Origin: Ypsolopha sequella
Lineage: Eukaryota > Arthropoda > Insecta > Lepidoptera > Ypsolophidae
Assembly: GCA_934047225.1 (NCBI GenBank)
Contig: OW203990.1
Span: forward strand, 23,601,045 to 23,665,044
Length of the DNA stretch: 64,000 nt
Direction: 5' to 3'
Shown here: positions 19,200 through 30,296 of the stretch, piece by piece
Numbering within the stretch: position 1 is the first letter of the stretch
How the letters are laid out: each line of letters begins with the position of its first letter
Program-made: the position numbers and the translations under genes
The notes under the pieces: generated by a model
Seen by the model: only the letters and a program-made list of their open reading frames with translations
What the model was told of the DNA's origin: nothing
Databases searched by the model: none

Positions 19200-22100
19200 A
19201 TGGCCGCTAAAATAAAATTATTGCAGGCTAAAAACAATGCTATATTCTCTCGATTGACTAATCTACATGATGTAGCTCAAAAATTATCAAAAACAAGCCT
19301 AGATCTTCGTTCCGCGGAAACATTCATGGCGGATACCGAAACATTAGAGGTCATACGTAAAGAATTCATTTCAAACCTAGACACTATTAATGAGCTAGGC
19401 TTTGAGGAGAACCCAACTTTTGTGCCTAATTATCAGGTTCTCAATTCATTCGAAGATATTTATACTAGGATACAAAGAATGCGTCATCGCGTAAGCGAGA
19501 ATTCGTCGCAACAAAAATCACACATTTGCGATAATAAAAGTGCGCATCAACTGGTCAAACTACCCCCAATTAACATCGCTTCGTTCGATGGAAAGATTGA
19601 TAACTGGCCCATATTTTATGAATCATTTAAAGCGAATATACACTTGAATATATCATTATCTGATGCTCAAAGAATTCAGTATTTAGTCGGAAAATTGACT
19701 GGTCCCGCATTGAATATAATCGCTGGCATCATTCCATCAGGCGAAAATTATCTTTCTATTTGGGAAAGCTTGGTTAAAAAGTACCAAGATAAAAGAGCTT
19801 TAGGGTGTCATTACATGTCCATTCTTTTTAATATCAAACCCGCGATAAATACTCACGCTTCTTTGAATTCTTTTGTTGAAACATTTGACGCCGCCATTTC
19901 TGCTTTAGAAATGTTAAAACTTGACGACTTGAAAGATTTCATTTTATTAAATATGGCAACGCGTAAAATTGACGCAGCTACCGCACATGCCTTTGAAACA
20001 TTTATCAGAGATAAAGAAATTCCTTCCTATAAAGATTTCATCGGGTTCATTAAAAGCCAAGTAAAAATATTAGAGAGGACTGTTCCGTCTCAATCAAACC
20101 GCGCTCCCGCGTCAGTGGAATCACACCTTTATAATAACGCAAAACCTACTCGTTCGCGCAATGCCTACCAATCGCAAACGTTTCTAACAAGCGATGGCAA
20201 AGGCAAAAGTGTTGAACATTGTTTAATGTGTAACAAGTCTGATCATCAGCAGTTATATAAATGTCTCGCGTTCAAATCGCTTCCCGCCAAAGGTCGTTTC
20301 GATTTCATTAAATCAAAACGAGGATGTGTGAATTGCCTTAGTTTGTCGCATACCGTTTCGCAATGTAATTCTATGTACACTTGCAAATTCTGTAAAAAGG
20401 CTCATCATACTTTGTTGCATTTGGATAATAATAATAACAGGGTTCCTGCGCAACAACACACACCGCTCGCTCCCGCGCTCACCGTGAACACGCAGTCATC
20501 ACCCGCTACCGCTGCCGCCGCCGCCGTCGGGCCCACTGTGGTGTCGTCGTCTCGCTCGCACTCACAGGCGTCAGATGGAGAAACATACGCTCCATCAAAT
20601 GTGTCACTATGCGCTCACGCTCGCTCCGTAGAAACTCAATTTCACAATATAAATTCGCCTCGTACTACGATATTACTTTCGACCGCTCAAGTAAACGTTC
20701 TAAATAATGATAAACAAAATGTTTCTGTGAGATGTTTAATTGACAATGCTAGTCAAAATAACCTAATTACGTCCGCATGTTGTAAACAGCTTAATTTAAA
20801 ACTTATTTCTCTCTCGAATTCGTTTATTAAGGGCGTCGGGTCCGCTTCACAAACGGTTCGTGGATACGTTCAATTGCTTGTGTCCGCTAAAGATAAAAAA
20901 TATTCTTATAATATTACCGCTTTGGTTGTTGATACCATAACGGACCGCATGCCTTCCGAATATGTTGACACGACTGTAGTGCAGCATTTGGTTGACTTAC
21001 CGCTCGCGGATCCACTTTGGCACATTCCGGGTGAGGTCGAGTTGATACTCGGCGCTCAGCTGTTTCCGCACTTGTTACTAAGTGGTAGGGTTGTCGCTCC
21101 ACCCTCACCGTCTGCTATTGAAACGGTATTTGGTTATGTATTAATGGGTGACGCTCCCACCACCACTTCCAATACTAATAAAAATGACACCGCTTCCGAA
21201 TTTAAAAAAATAAATACCGCTACCTTCTTTACGTGTTCTGGTTACACAGGGATGGGTGACCGCTTCGATGACCTTCACCTTGATAAAACTTTGACTAAGT
21301 TTTGGGAAATGGAGGAAATGCCTTCCAAAGGGTTCATTAGCCCCGAGGAAAGTCAATGTGAGGAAATTTATAATTCTACTGTATCACGTGATTCTACTGG
21401 TCGATACTGCACCGCGTTACCTTTTTGCCGCGATCCGTCAGAATTAGGAGATTCTCGCTCCGTAGCTGTCCGCAGACTGCTTTCGTTGGAGCGCAAACTT
21501 CAAGACCCGGAGCTGAGAGCCAGTTATAATGAGGTTGTACAGGACTATATAGATAATGATTATCTTTCCGAGGTACCACCTGACAGCAAGGATTATGCAC
21601 AAGGCTATTTCATTCCGCATCATCCCGTCGTTCGACATGATAAAAAGACTACAAAGATTCGCATGGTAATGGACGCCAGTGCTAAATGTCATAATGGTGT
21701 CTCATTAAACTCCGTTCTTCACACAGGGCCGAATCTACAGGCGGATATTTTTATCCTCCTACTTAATTTCCGCTTATTCGAAATAGCCATAGCTGCCGAT
21801 ATAAAACAGATGTATCTCAGAATTCTTCTAAAGCCTGAGCACCGCAAATATCAAAAGATTTTATTCCGCTTTGACCCCTTGCAACCTATACGAGAATTCC
21901 AGTTTAATCGAGTCGCGTTCGGTTTAAAATGCAGCCCTTTTTTAGCTATGCGCACTGTGCGACAGCTAGCGGCTGACGAACGCGATCATTTCCCGCGTGC
22001 TGCGGATGTGGCATCTCATGAATTATATATGGACGATTTGACAACTTCTGTCCCGACAGTTGATGAGGGAAAATCTCTTTCACGTGAACTCATTGACCTA

Positions 22101-24518
22101 TTCAATGCTGGTGGTTTTCATTTAACTAAATGGGCTAGTAACTCGCCTGAGTTATTGAACTCTGTACCGCCGTCAAATCGCGCTGCAATAGAATTTTCAG
22201 ATAATGAAAACATGAAAATTTTAGGCCTTAAATGGCTACCCGCTCAAGATATTTTTACCTTTTCTGCTTCTCCGATAAAGGAAACCTTCACAAAGCGAAC
22301 AATTCTTTCAAGTATCGCCCGTTTGTGGGACGTACTCGGGTTTGCGGCTCCAGTCATTCTATTCGCAAAGCTCTTAATGAAAGAGCTATGGCTATTTAAA
22401 GTCGGGTGGGACGATCCCTTGCCTGCCAATGTACTTTCTTTATTTCAAAAATTTAATGGGCAGTTGCCTCTACTTTCCACCTGTGAAATCCCGCGTCACT
22501 TGGGTGTATACAAACATTGTTGCACCAATATTGTTGCGTTCGCGGATGCTAGCCTAAAAGCATATGGTTGCGTTGTGTATCTTCACGTCACTGACAGCGA
22601 GGGAAACGTGCGTGTAAATTTAATATGCGCCAAATCTAAAGTGGCTCCTGTCAAAGTAGTTAGTCTGGCTAGGCTTGAATTGTGCGCCGCAGTTCTCATG
22701 TCAAGACTTGTTCGTCTAATTAATAATACTTACAGCGTTCGTACTAAAATCGATAATATATTCGCATTTTCGGATTCGAAAATAGCGCTATCCTGGATTA
22801 ATTCTCTACCGCATCGATGGGATATTTATGTGAGTAACCGAGTCGCAAAATGCCAAGAAAACCTCGATCCGCGTCATTTCTATCATGTCAGTGGCATAGA
22901 GAATCCTAGTGACTGTCTCTCGCGAGGTCTTTTACCTGAACAGTTATTGTCGCATCCGCTATGGTGGCATGGCCCTCATTGGCTTTGCGCTCCAGTGTCA
23001 AGTTGGCCGATCACACCGTTCATTCCAGAGGCCTGTGAAACTTTACCGGAATACAAAAGCAAAACGCTCGTTTGTTCCGGTTCTAATACCGCAGCTGCTG
23101 GTTTACTTTATGAACTCGCTCAGAAACATTCTTCCTGGAATAAAATTCTCCGCATTATAACATACATTCTAAAATTTGCTAAAATTTTACCTCGTAATCA
23201 GTTATCTGCTTCTCATCTCAACATAGCAGAAAGATATTTAATCCGCGACGTTCAGAGCTTTCATTTTGCTCAATTAACTCATAACTTAAAGACTAATAAA
23301 GTTATTTCCGCACCGCTCAGAAAACTCGATCTATTTATTGATGAACACGAAATTATTAGAATAGGAGGCAGACTTTCTAATAGTAACTTACCGTATGAAG
23401 CTAAACATCCCGCGTTGCTACCAAAACATGATCATATTACTCACCTTTTAATTGATTATTTTCACCGCCTACATTGTCACACTGGTGCCAATGTCTTGAG
23501 CTCTTTGATTCGCCAAAAATATTGGATTTTAGCCTCACGGAATGTGATCAGACAGCGTGTTCACGCTTGTAACGCTTGTTTTAAAAATTCACCGTCTCAC
23601 CTTAATACAAAAATGGCAGACTTACCGTCTTACCGCGTACAAGAAACCAAAGCATTTGTTCATACGGGTGTTGATTACTCCGGAATGATAAATGTGACTC
23701 TGTGTAGACGTCGTGGTCAAAGAAGCCAGAAGGCTTACATTTGTTTGTTTATCTGCTTAGTGACTAAAGCTGTTCACATCGAACTAGCTACAGATCTTTC
23801 CTCTGAAACTTTCATATCTGCATTTAAACGCTTTATTTCCAGGCGTGGTCCTGTTTCGCATATGTATTCCGATAATGGAACAAATTTTGTGGGAGCTAAG
23901 TCTCAGATAAACGAACTTCTTACTGGTCACCGCATCGAGTGGCATATGCTACCCCCTCGGGCCCCACATTGGGGGGGGGTCTGGGAGTCTAATATCAAAA
24001 GTATTAAACTTCATCTTTACCGCGTTATTGGTTCTCAATTACTTACATATGAGGAACTTTTAACAGTCTTGACACAAATTGAAACTATTTTAAATTCTCG
24101 ACCGCTTTGCATTTTATCTGAGGACCCCTACCCGGAGCCTCTTACTCCTGCTCATTTTATTATGGCCTCTCCTTTGACTTACTTACCTGCCGCGCCTGTT
24201 TCCGAGGAAACGAAGACTCTGCGTCATCGCAAAGAGTTGCTCGACCAAATGGTTCATAGCTATTGGAAGAGATGGCGTTTGGAATATCTCAATTCTTTAC
24301 AAGCTAGGCAGAAATGGCTTACTAATACTGATAACGTAAAACCGAATACTATCGTGTTAATACATCAAGATGATGTTCCCCCGCTTCGCTGGCCGTTGGG
24401 TGTTATACAAGAGGTTTACCCGGGTAAAGATGGTAGAGTTCGCGTTGCTTTAGTTAAAACTGCAGCGGGCACGTTCAAGCGACCTATCGTCAAACTTTGT
24501 CCATTACCTTCACAATAA
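19200..24518 (+). CDS. BEL/Pao Gag-Pol polyprotein
   Basis: A single frame of 1,772 residues, opened by ATG in an ACCATGG context. Domains in order: a Gag-like part of the DUF1759 type (about 110-300), zinc-knuckle-like Cys/His clusters (about 338-405), an aspartic protease of the DUF1758/A17 type (around D515), reverse transcriptase with Y-M-D-D at 943-946, RNase H (F-A-D-A-S near 1113), and an integrase with D1492, D1558 and E1596. The integrase has a zinc region before its core and a DUF5641-like end. The protease motif reads D-N-A-S rather than the usual D-[ST]-G. Otherwise all catalytic residues I looked for are present. Length and order are normal for BEL/Pao. Confidence 0.95.
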   Translation: MAAKIKLLQAKNNAIFSRLTNLHDVAQKLSKTSLDLRSAETFMADTETLEVIRKEFISNLDTINELGFEENPTFVPNYQVLNSFEDIYTRIQRMRHRVSENSSQQKSHICDNKSAHQLVKLPPINIASFDGKIDNWPIFYESFKANIHLNISLSDAQRIQYLVGKLTGPALNIIAGIIPSGENYLSIWESLVKKYQDKRALGCHYMSILFNIKPAINTHASLNSFVETFDAAISALEMLKLDDLKDFILLNMATRKIDAATAHAFETFIRDKEIPSYKDFIGFIKSQVKILERTVPSQSNRAPASVESHLYNNAKPTRSRNAYQSQTFLTSDGKGKSVEHCLMCNKSDHQQLYKCLAFKSLPAKGRFDFIKSKRGCVNCLSLSHTVSQCNSMYTCKFCKKAHHTLLHLDNNNNRVPAQQHTPLAPALTVNTQSSPATAAAAAVGPTVVSSSRSHSQASDGETYAPSNVSLCAHARSVETQFHNINSPRTTILLSTAQVNVLNNDKQNVSVRCLIDNASQNNLITSACCKQLNLKLISLSNSFIKGVGSASQTVRGYVQLLVSAKDKKYSYNITALVVDTITDRMPSEYVDTTVVQHLVDLPLADPLWHIPGEVELILGAQLFPHLLLSGRVVAPPSPSAIETVFGYVLMGDAPTTTSNTNKNDTASEFKKINTATFFTCSGYTGMGDRFDDLHLDKTLTKFWEMEEMPSKGFISPEESQCEEIYNSTVSRDSTGRYCTALPFCRDPSELGDSRSVAVRRLLSLERKLQDPELRASYNEVVQDYIDNDYLSEVPPDSKDYAQGYFIPHHPVVRHDKKTTKIRMVMDASAKCHNGVSLNSVLHTGPNLQADIFILLLNFRLFEIAIAADIKQMYLRILLKPEHRKYQKILFRFDPLQPIREFQFNRVAFGLKCSPFLAMRTVRQLAADERDHFPRAADVASHELYMDDLTTSVPTVDEGKSLSRELIDLFNAGGFHLTKWASNSPELLNSVPPSNRAAIEFSDNENMKILGLKWLPAQDIFTFSASPIKETFTKRTILSSIARLWDVLGFAAPVILFAKLLMKELWLFKVGWDDPLPANVLSLFQKFNGQLPLLSTCEIPRHLGVYKHCCTNIVAFADASLKAYGCVVYLHVTDSEGNVRVNLICAKSKVAPVKVVSLARLELCAAVLMSRLVRLINNTYSVRTKIDNIFAFSDSKIALSWINSLPHRWDIYVSNRVAKCQENLDPRHFYHVSGIENPSDCLSRGLLPEQLLSHPLWWHGPHWLCAPVSSWPITPFIPEACETLPEYKSKTLVCSGSNTAAAGLLYELAQKHSSWNKILRIITYILKFAKILPRNQLSASHLNIAERYLIRDVQSFHFAQLTHNLKTNKVISAPLRKLDLFIDEHEIIRIGGRLSNSNLPYEAKHPALLPKHDHITHLLIDYFHRLHCHTGANVLSSLIRQKYWILASRNVIRQRVHACNACFKNSPSHLNTKMADLPSYRVQETKAFVHTGVDYSGMINVTLCRRRGQRSQKAYICLFICLVTKAVHIELATDLSSETFISAFKRFISRRGPVSHMYSDNGTNFVGAKSQINELLTGHRIEWHMLPPRAPHWGGVWESNIKSIKLHLYRVIGSQLLTYEELLTVLTQIETILNSRPLCILSEDPYPEPLTPAHFIMASPLTYLPAAPVSEETKTLRHRKELLDQMVHSYWKRWRLEYLNSLQARQKWLTNTDNVKPNTIVLIHQDDVPPLRWPLGVIQEVYPGKDGRVRVALVKTAAGTFKRPIVKLCPLPSQ

Positions 24519-24650
24519 TTAAACAGTTACATTAATTTTAGTACTGTATAGTTAGGCAAGATAAATATTTCATAACTTACTATATTATTAAATTCTTTTA
24601 GTTTTAGCCGCTTTCTTTGATAATACCATGTATTATCAAGGCCGGGAGGA
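24519..24650 (+). other. BEL/Pao 3' untranslated part with polypurine tract
   Basis: The 132 bp between the stop codon and the right LTR end in GGGAGGA, a short purine tract expected to prime plus-strand synthesis. Confidence 0.7.
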
Positions 24651-25240
24651 TGTTTACGCCAATTCCTTGAAAATTAAAATACGCGCTATACTCAGTCGTT
24701 CAACTCCTGGTATACCCTTTCCTTTCCCACTCACGCATCAACTACTACGCACCGAGTGAGAGAGAAGATCACGCCGTTATGTTGGCGACGTTGCAAAAGT
24801 CTACTGTGTGACAACATAAAGAAAAAATTCTCTTCCGCAAATGAACCTTCGACGCATGATCGCGTCTCCGCAGTAAGAAAAATATAAAAAATACACAAAA
24901 TTATAATTTCCGCGTCTAAAAAAGACTAACAAACAATAAAGTGCTCCATCAGTGTTCAGTTTTCATAAGGGTATAGCCGGCCGGCAGTGTTAGTGAAGAC
25001 TTCGGACCTTCAGAGGAGTGTAAACCAACGGACCCTTTGTGCTGGTTACCAAAGGTGCAGGTGAGTCCTTTTTCACTTCTGTTCTGCTATCTTCTTTCAA
25101 ATCCAAAGGCAGGACAGTTTCCTCTCACCCCTGATCGACTGAGTAAGCACATTCTGTTATTTAGATACATAAACCGCGATTTTAGCTACCGCTTATACAG
25201 TCCACTTAATAAATATAAAAGACCGCTAACCGCCTAAACA
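24651..25240 (+). repeat. BEL/Pao right LTR
   Basis: Same length and ends as the left LTR, offset by exactly 6,375 bp; AATAAA at 24935-24940. Followed by GATAT. Confidence 0.95.
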
Positions 25241-25409
25241 GATATATTATTATGGCAAAATATATTTTATTACTCAACTGACTGTGTCATTTGGTCCGTG
25301 GTTAAATGGTTCTTTTAATATTGGATGATACATAAGTTTAACCCTATTGGGTAATAACACGGCGTTTTACAAGAATATCATAATTATCTTAGTTTATCAG
25401 TGTTATTTA

Positions 25410-25760
25410 TTCCATCAGCCTAGTTCGTCCACTGCTGGACATAAGCCTTTCCAGGACTTTGACACTCCCGGCGGTCATCCTGGAAGAATGCCCATACTCA
25501 CACACGCTGGGCAGGCAGGTTGATAAGCGCGGTGCCGCAACCCTCGCACCAGTGACGACGCTGCCCGTGACCAATCTGTTCCTTATAAGGCCTGGCTATT
25601 AGGGATGGATATACCGCCATCCATCGGTCCCAGGCATGGTGAGCCACCTGGTTTTTTGCCTGTGAGCTCTGCCCTCTTACTCTCCCCCGAATTACTTCGA
25701 GGGGGTCTCCAAGTAAGATGATGGAACCTCCACAGTCGAGCCTGGCATCAGCATCAGGGT
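25410..25760 (-). mobile_element. LINE-like dispersed repeat, reverse copy
   Basis: Reverse complement of the repeat at 3810-4345 and 32836-33400: it starts with CATCAGCCTAGTTCGTCC and carries CCGCCATCCATCGGTCCC and CTCTTACTCTCCCCC. It is not interrupted by a MITE and so shows the empty site for both nested insertions in the other copies. Confidence 0.75.
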
Positions 25761-25922
25761 TTGTTTACTAAATAGGGTTTTTTCAAATTATGAATAAGTT
25801 TATTCCAATATGAACTAAGAACGTCAGTTTTAGTGATAGGGGTTGTTTTTTTTCCTAATTAACGAAATAAATGCTACTTTGTGCTCGTAGATAAGTATTT
25901 ACAAGTATTTTTCTCTTTTCAG

Positions 25923-26116
25923 GTCCAACATTCGTAAAATCCCGTTGCCACAGGGTGCTAGTTCTGGGCACAAATCGCTACAATCTGGAGGCAACTAAGA
26001 AGATCTGTCCGAACCAACGTTGGAGATGCACGCGCAGGAACAAAGGTTGCAAAGTACAAATTACCACGCTGAATGACGTCATAGTTGAAGTTAAGAATGA
26101 GCATAATCACTTGTAG
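25923..26116 (+). CDS. mod(mdg4): mod(mdg4) alternative terminal exon 9, FLYWCH finger
   Basis: First exon after the retrotransposon. It starts after TTCTCTTTTCAG with split codon xGT and runs 63 full codons to TAG. Residues P-T-F-V-K-S-R open it, then V-L-V-L-G-T-N-R-Y, W34-R-C36, C43, H61-N-H63 and a final leucine (split codon counted as 1). The C-x6-C loop is one residue shorter than in most exons. The many arginines and lysines (T-R-R-N-K-G-C-K) make a basic surface. No close AATAAA; the nearest good one is about 170 bp downstream. Confidence 0.87.
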
Positions 26117-27180
26117 TTACTTATTATCCTTTTTAACTCATTGGAATTACTTTACTTATTATAATTACATACTGAAGAAGGGCAATGTTAAATGTACCCA
26201 GAATACAAGAGTTACCTTTAGGTACTAAGGTACGCAAAAATAATTTTATTGTATAAAAAAGTATTTAATACTATATTTTTCTCGGTAATGTAAATAAAAT
26301 CTTAAGGTATCTTTAGATAGGAATGTAGGTACCCAAAACATTAGACAAAATTTGATATGAAATATTTTGGCTGCGGTTATATGAATAGGTGTGTGTGTAT
26401 TGCGAATGAGAGTTTGGAAGCGTGAGTATAAGTGTGAGACAGGACGGTATGTTTGTCATTTCTTATTAGATATAAGAAAGTGGATACTAGTTTTTCCTTT
26501 TTATTTTATTATGTACATATTTATTACAATTTATACACAAACAATAATGAAAAACAAACTGTAAATTATCAAACATATAGTGTACAAAGGTAGGCGGAAT
26601 CGGAAATGCTATTTGTATACAGGCTGTTGATTTGGGCAGCAACTTCCGTTACAGGGAAAGCATACAAAAAGCAATACCACATAATAAAAAGATATGCCTT
26701 TGTTATTTGTACTAAAATGTTCTCGCTAAATGATCACTGCGACTTGAAGTGCTAGTACCGACATACTCGGGTGCCCCACTCCACCCTGCCACTGCTGCCG
26801 CTCCGCCGTTGTTGAGTCAATATAAAAAATAAACTAAATAAAAAAAAAGTATTTTTTTCGTCATCATTATCGTCGACATAACTTACCGTGTGACGGAAAT
26901 TGCTGACCAAATTAACACCCTGTATAAAAATGTTTGTAAATGTAAAGAAAAGGATAAAGTTGTATAGTTTAGCGCAATGGCCGTATTTTATTCATATACT
27001 TTGTAAGCCTAGCTGAATTAAAATACGGTTATGTCAACAACTGAGATTTATTTTTAATCTTCCATATAAACCCCCGTCACCTTCCTGATTTTATATCAAT
27101 CAAGTCTTTTGTAATCGTATTAAAACAACGAAAGTATGCAGTCAGTTACTTACCGACAGTGCTAGGTAAGGCATTTCCAT
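26117..27180. other. spacer, no gene seen
   Basis: AT-rich. A GC-richer stretch at 26755-26815 is unassigned. No FLYWCH motif or transposon ends recognised. Confidence 0.4.
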
Positions 27181-27189
27181 TCCAAATAA

Positions 27190-27650
27190 TTTGTTGGTAT
27201 CTTAATGGTAGATTAATGTTCTTTTGTTTGTAATATTTTACGTTGCAAGTTAAAATATTACAAACAAAAGAACATTAATCTACCATTAAGATACCAACAA
27301 ATGATGAACATAAATACTTGCAACGTAAAATATTACAAACAAAAGAACATTAATCTACCATTAAGATACCAACAAATGATGAACATAAATACTTGCAACG
27401 TAAAATATTACAAACAAAAGAACATTAATCTACCATTAAGATACCAACAAATGATGAACATAAATACTTGCAACGTAAAATATTACAAACAAAAGAACAT
27501 TAATCTACCATTAAGATACCAACAAATGATGAACATAAATACTTGCAACGTAAAATATTACAAACAAAAGAACATTAATCTACCATTAAGATACCAACAA
27601 ATGATGAACATAAATACTTGCAACGTAAAATATTACAAACAAAAGAACAT
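27190..27650. repeat. 75 bp tandem repeat with an inverted first arm
   Basis: Five-plus direct units of 75 bp start at 27301, 27376, 27451, 27526 and 27601 (partial), with another partial unit before 27301. Just upstream, 27190-27250 is the reverse complement of the same unit, so the array begins with a hairpin. ATTCCAAATAAT flanks both sides (27180 and 27649), which marks the original site. One frame is open through the array and into the FLYWCH exon, but the acceptor at 27697 is the more likely exon start. Confidence 0.92.
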
Positions 27651-27697
27651 TCCAAATAATGTGAAATGTAGAGCTAATTTGTATTCTCTTGTTTCAG

Positions 27698-27903
27698 AAC
27701 CAAGCACCAAATATATAATTCAGACAAACGACAGAAAAAGCATGATACTAAATGGTTATAAATACGGTTTCTACTCAAATAACAAAACTACAAATAGTTG
27801 GAGATGCACAAAGCACACCAGACGCAAGTGCAAGTCTATCGTTAAAACCACAAAATCTGGATCTATAATTAGTGTCACGGGACACTCGCATCCTCCCGAA
27901 TGA
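27698..27903 (+). CDS. mod(mdg4): mod(mdg4) alternative terminal exon 10, FLYWCH finger
   Basis: Starts after CTCTTGTTTCAG with split codon xAA, 67 full codons to TGA. The frame contains M-I-L-N-G-Y-K-Y-G, S-W-R-C-T-K-H-T-R-R-K-C-K-S-I-V-K and G-H-S-H-P-P-E. It belongs to a subgroup with C-K-S-I-V-K after the second cysteine and H-S-H at the end, together with 49848 and 52133; it shares V-T-x-H-S-H-P-P with 52133. The tandem repeat ends only 48 bp upstream of the exon start, so the acceptor region is all that is left of the original upstream flank. Confidence 0.87.
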
Positions 27904-29165
27904 TGAGTTTTGAAGAATAGATCATTGGGTCTTAGCCAAGTGGGACATGTTTCATTCAAAAATATTCATGCCAGATGTAAATAAGTTTGAATAATTTCAG
28001 TACGTCAAATACCACGCTATTAATACCAACTTTTTTTCAAGTAACATAGTATTTGTTATTATGCTATAAAAATAAGTAGTGGTAAATATATTTATTTTTT
28101 GCGACATAACTTTACACCATAACTCAAACTCAAACATTTATTGCAATCTAAATGTATACAGATCTTGTAAATGTTTATTCGTGCAGACTTGATAGACAGA
28201 TGCCTATTTTATAGGCGTTGCAAATTTGGAACACAACTTAAAGGTAACAAATTATCTTAGATGAATTAAATATTTACTATAATAATATTAACTCATCACT
28301 TTTTGCCTTTAAACACAGTAAAATTTTAACGAATTGTTAATCATTATGAACTTTAACCGAAACTGAACTCTACGTACTGAGCCAATTTAAATACATATCG
28401 ACAAAGTTATTATATTTATTTATACGGAATGGCTTATCTACCGATTAAAATCCACTCCACAATTTACCAAATTACCAATGCTATATTTTACACCCGTAAA
28501 CATATCTTTTCTCAAATACATACTATTAGAATATTACACATCTTAACAAACACACACATATCTACACACCCTTAATTATACAAACCCTGTACACACAAAT
28601 AAACTCTAATACTTACCAATACTTTCACACGCTCTCATGCACGCTTTTATATGTTTTTGTTTTTTTTTGTTTTATTTATTCTTTCTTTAAAGTTAAACTT
28701 AATAATTTAATACATTTATTATTCTAATGACATAATTGGACGGCGATTCCAATTATCGGCGATTTTGTGTGATTTTAAAACAGTTTTTCTAAGTTTGTGT
28801 AATCCTATTAGTCACTCGAATTTATATGGCATGATTTTTATCACGCCATGACCAAAACTCGAATGATTGATATTGCGGGTGAAAATTAATAGTAAGAAGT
28901 AGGACATCGTTTATTTGTAACAATGCCAGAATAGGTGTCCTGGTTTTCAGTTTAATCATGTAAAATATTGAGATTTCATTTCGGAAAATTATTTTGTAGC
29001 TTAACTATTTGAGTCCGACATGTAAGTGGTCAGTGCATGTACTTCAATTATTTTTTAATTATTGCATGTATACTACAATGAAACTGTAATAGTATTGAGG
29101 TTTCTAAATGTGTCAATAAGTTTTTTTTTTTATTATTATGTCATAATCATTGAATCATTTAAATG
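27904..29165. other. spacer with a possible LINE tail
   Basis: AACTCAAACTCAAACATTTA near 28120 resembles the reverse end of insect LINE 3' tails. No coding sequence seen. Confidence 0.4.
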
Positions 29166-29167
29166 TT

Positions 29168-29460
29168 GTTGTAAGCGGTGGTAGCTCATGGATAGAACGC
29201 TGGCCTCTCTATCTCGAGATCCAGGTTCGATCCCCGGTCGGGCATGTATCAGTGAGTTTTTCGGAAAATTATGTACATAGTATTTGTTCTTACATACCGC
29301 TTGCTAAACGGTGAAGGAAGCCATCGCAAGGAAACCTGCATGCCGTAAAAAGCGTGTATTTGTGCCCTAAATACGGCGATAGAGCTCACCGCCCATCACG
29401 TTGGGACGTAATAATCGTCGGTGAAACGCGGGTGTACCGGGTATGGACTGTGATTTGCAT
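29168..29460 (+). mobile_element. tRNA-derived SINE
   Basis: The head has an A-box-like GTGGTAGCTCATGG and a B-box GGTTCGATCCC about 45 bp apart, as in a tRNA-derived RNA polymerase III promoter. The body has CCGCTTGCTAAACGGTGAAGG and GGAAACCTGCATGCC. Parts of the body recur, reversed, at 55615-55760. Confidence 0.7.
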
Positions 29461-29579
29461 TTCTCAGTTCTCACTAGGAACACCTCTGGCACCCCCTCGA
29501 GGATTCATGTTGTTGTAAAGTTTGTAAGTATAGTTTCCGAAGAGTACCTAGTTTATTTAATAAGGATACATTTTACATC

Positions 29580-29955
29580 TTTTTCAATGCATGTGCTCGT
29601 AAAGGCCCACTTTTTATGCATCAAAACCGAACAGAAAGTCGATTATTTTGCCCTAGGGCTTTAATAGATATATTTTTTTAATTTATTTACAATGGTTGGC
29701 TAACCTGCAGCTTTTCCTGTGTACCACAGACGTTATACTTTTTTTACACCGTTTAACCGTTTTTGAGCCAATTATAATTTAAAGTTCACAAGATTATATT
29801 TGTTTTCATTTCCTCACACTATGCATTGAAAAATGTAGTATGATACACGGGCGTAAAAGCAATAAATTACTCGGTTACGTTTAAAACACTCGCTACGCTC
29901 GTGTTTTAAATCGTCCTCGTAATTTATTCCTTTGCGCCCTTGTAGCATAAACTAC
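29580..29955 (+). repeat. dispersed repeat, three copies in window
   Basis: Blocks CAATGCATGTGCTCGTAAAGG, GCCCTAGGGCTTTA, CTCACACTATGCATTGAAAA and CACTCGCTACGCTCGTG occur in the same order at 35325-35750 and, reversed, at 43305-43655. No protein can be assigned. Confidence 0.85.
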
Positions 29956-30030
29956 TATAAAGATCACATCTTTCATTGAAGTACGAAATAACTATGTACG
30001 AATGGAAATTGTGTCGTTAAACTGTATTGT

Positions 30031-30296
30031 ATACAATGTGTAACAGAAAAGTGTAACCATATTTGAAGAGCTTATTCAGTCAATGGTATAAAGCAACTTT
30101 TACTATGGAGCCAACCCTGAAATCTCAAGAAAAAAATATGCCCTTCCATACATTTCAGCCGAGCGGCATTGCATTTTTCTATGAAAAGTTTTTTTTTTTT
30201 GAGTTACGGGGTTTGTTCCATAGTAAAAGTTGTTTCATACCATTGACTGAATAAGCTCTTCAAGTATGGTTACACCTTTCTGTTACACGTTGTATA
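30031..30296. mobile_element. foldback MITE (GTGTAACAGAAA family, copy 1)
   Basis: Long inverted arms: TGTAACAGAAA...AAGAGCTTATTCAGTCAATGG on the left and CCATTGACTGAATAAGCTCTT...TTTCTGTTACA on the right. Copies at 38592-38842 and 46006-46162. Confidence 0.88.

Larger units (their letters stand above)
18276..25240 (+). mobile_element. complete BEL/Pao LTR retrotransposon
   Basis: The element is 6,965 bp with two 590 bp LTRs (TG...CA ends), a leader, a single long polyprotein frame and a purine-rich tract before the right LTR. It is flanked by GATAT on both sides (18271-18275 and 25241-25245), a 5 bp duplication as expected for BEL/Pao. Every line I compared between the LTRs was identical and the frame is unbroken, so the insertion is young and possibly still competent. 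It lies between two FLYWCH exons and does not break either. Confidence 0.95.

Noticed and set aside
27301..27697. Reading frame from the 75 bp array into exon 27698 as a single protein
   Set aside because: The exon has a good acceptor in the shared phase at 27697; the frame through the array is a consequence of the 75 bp unit.
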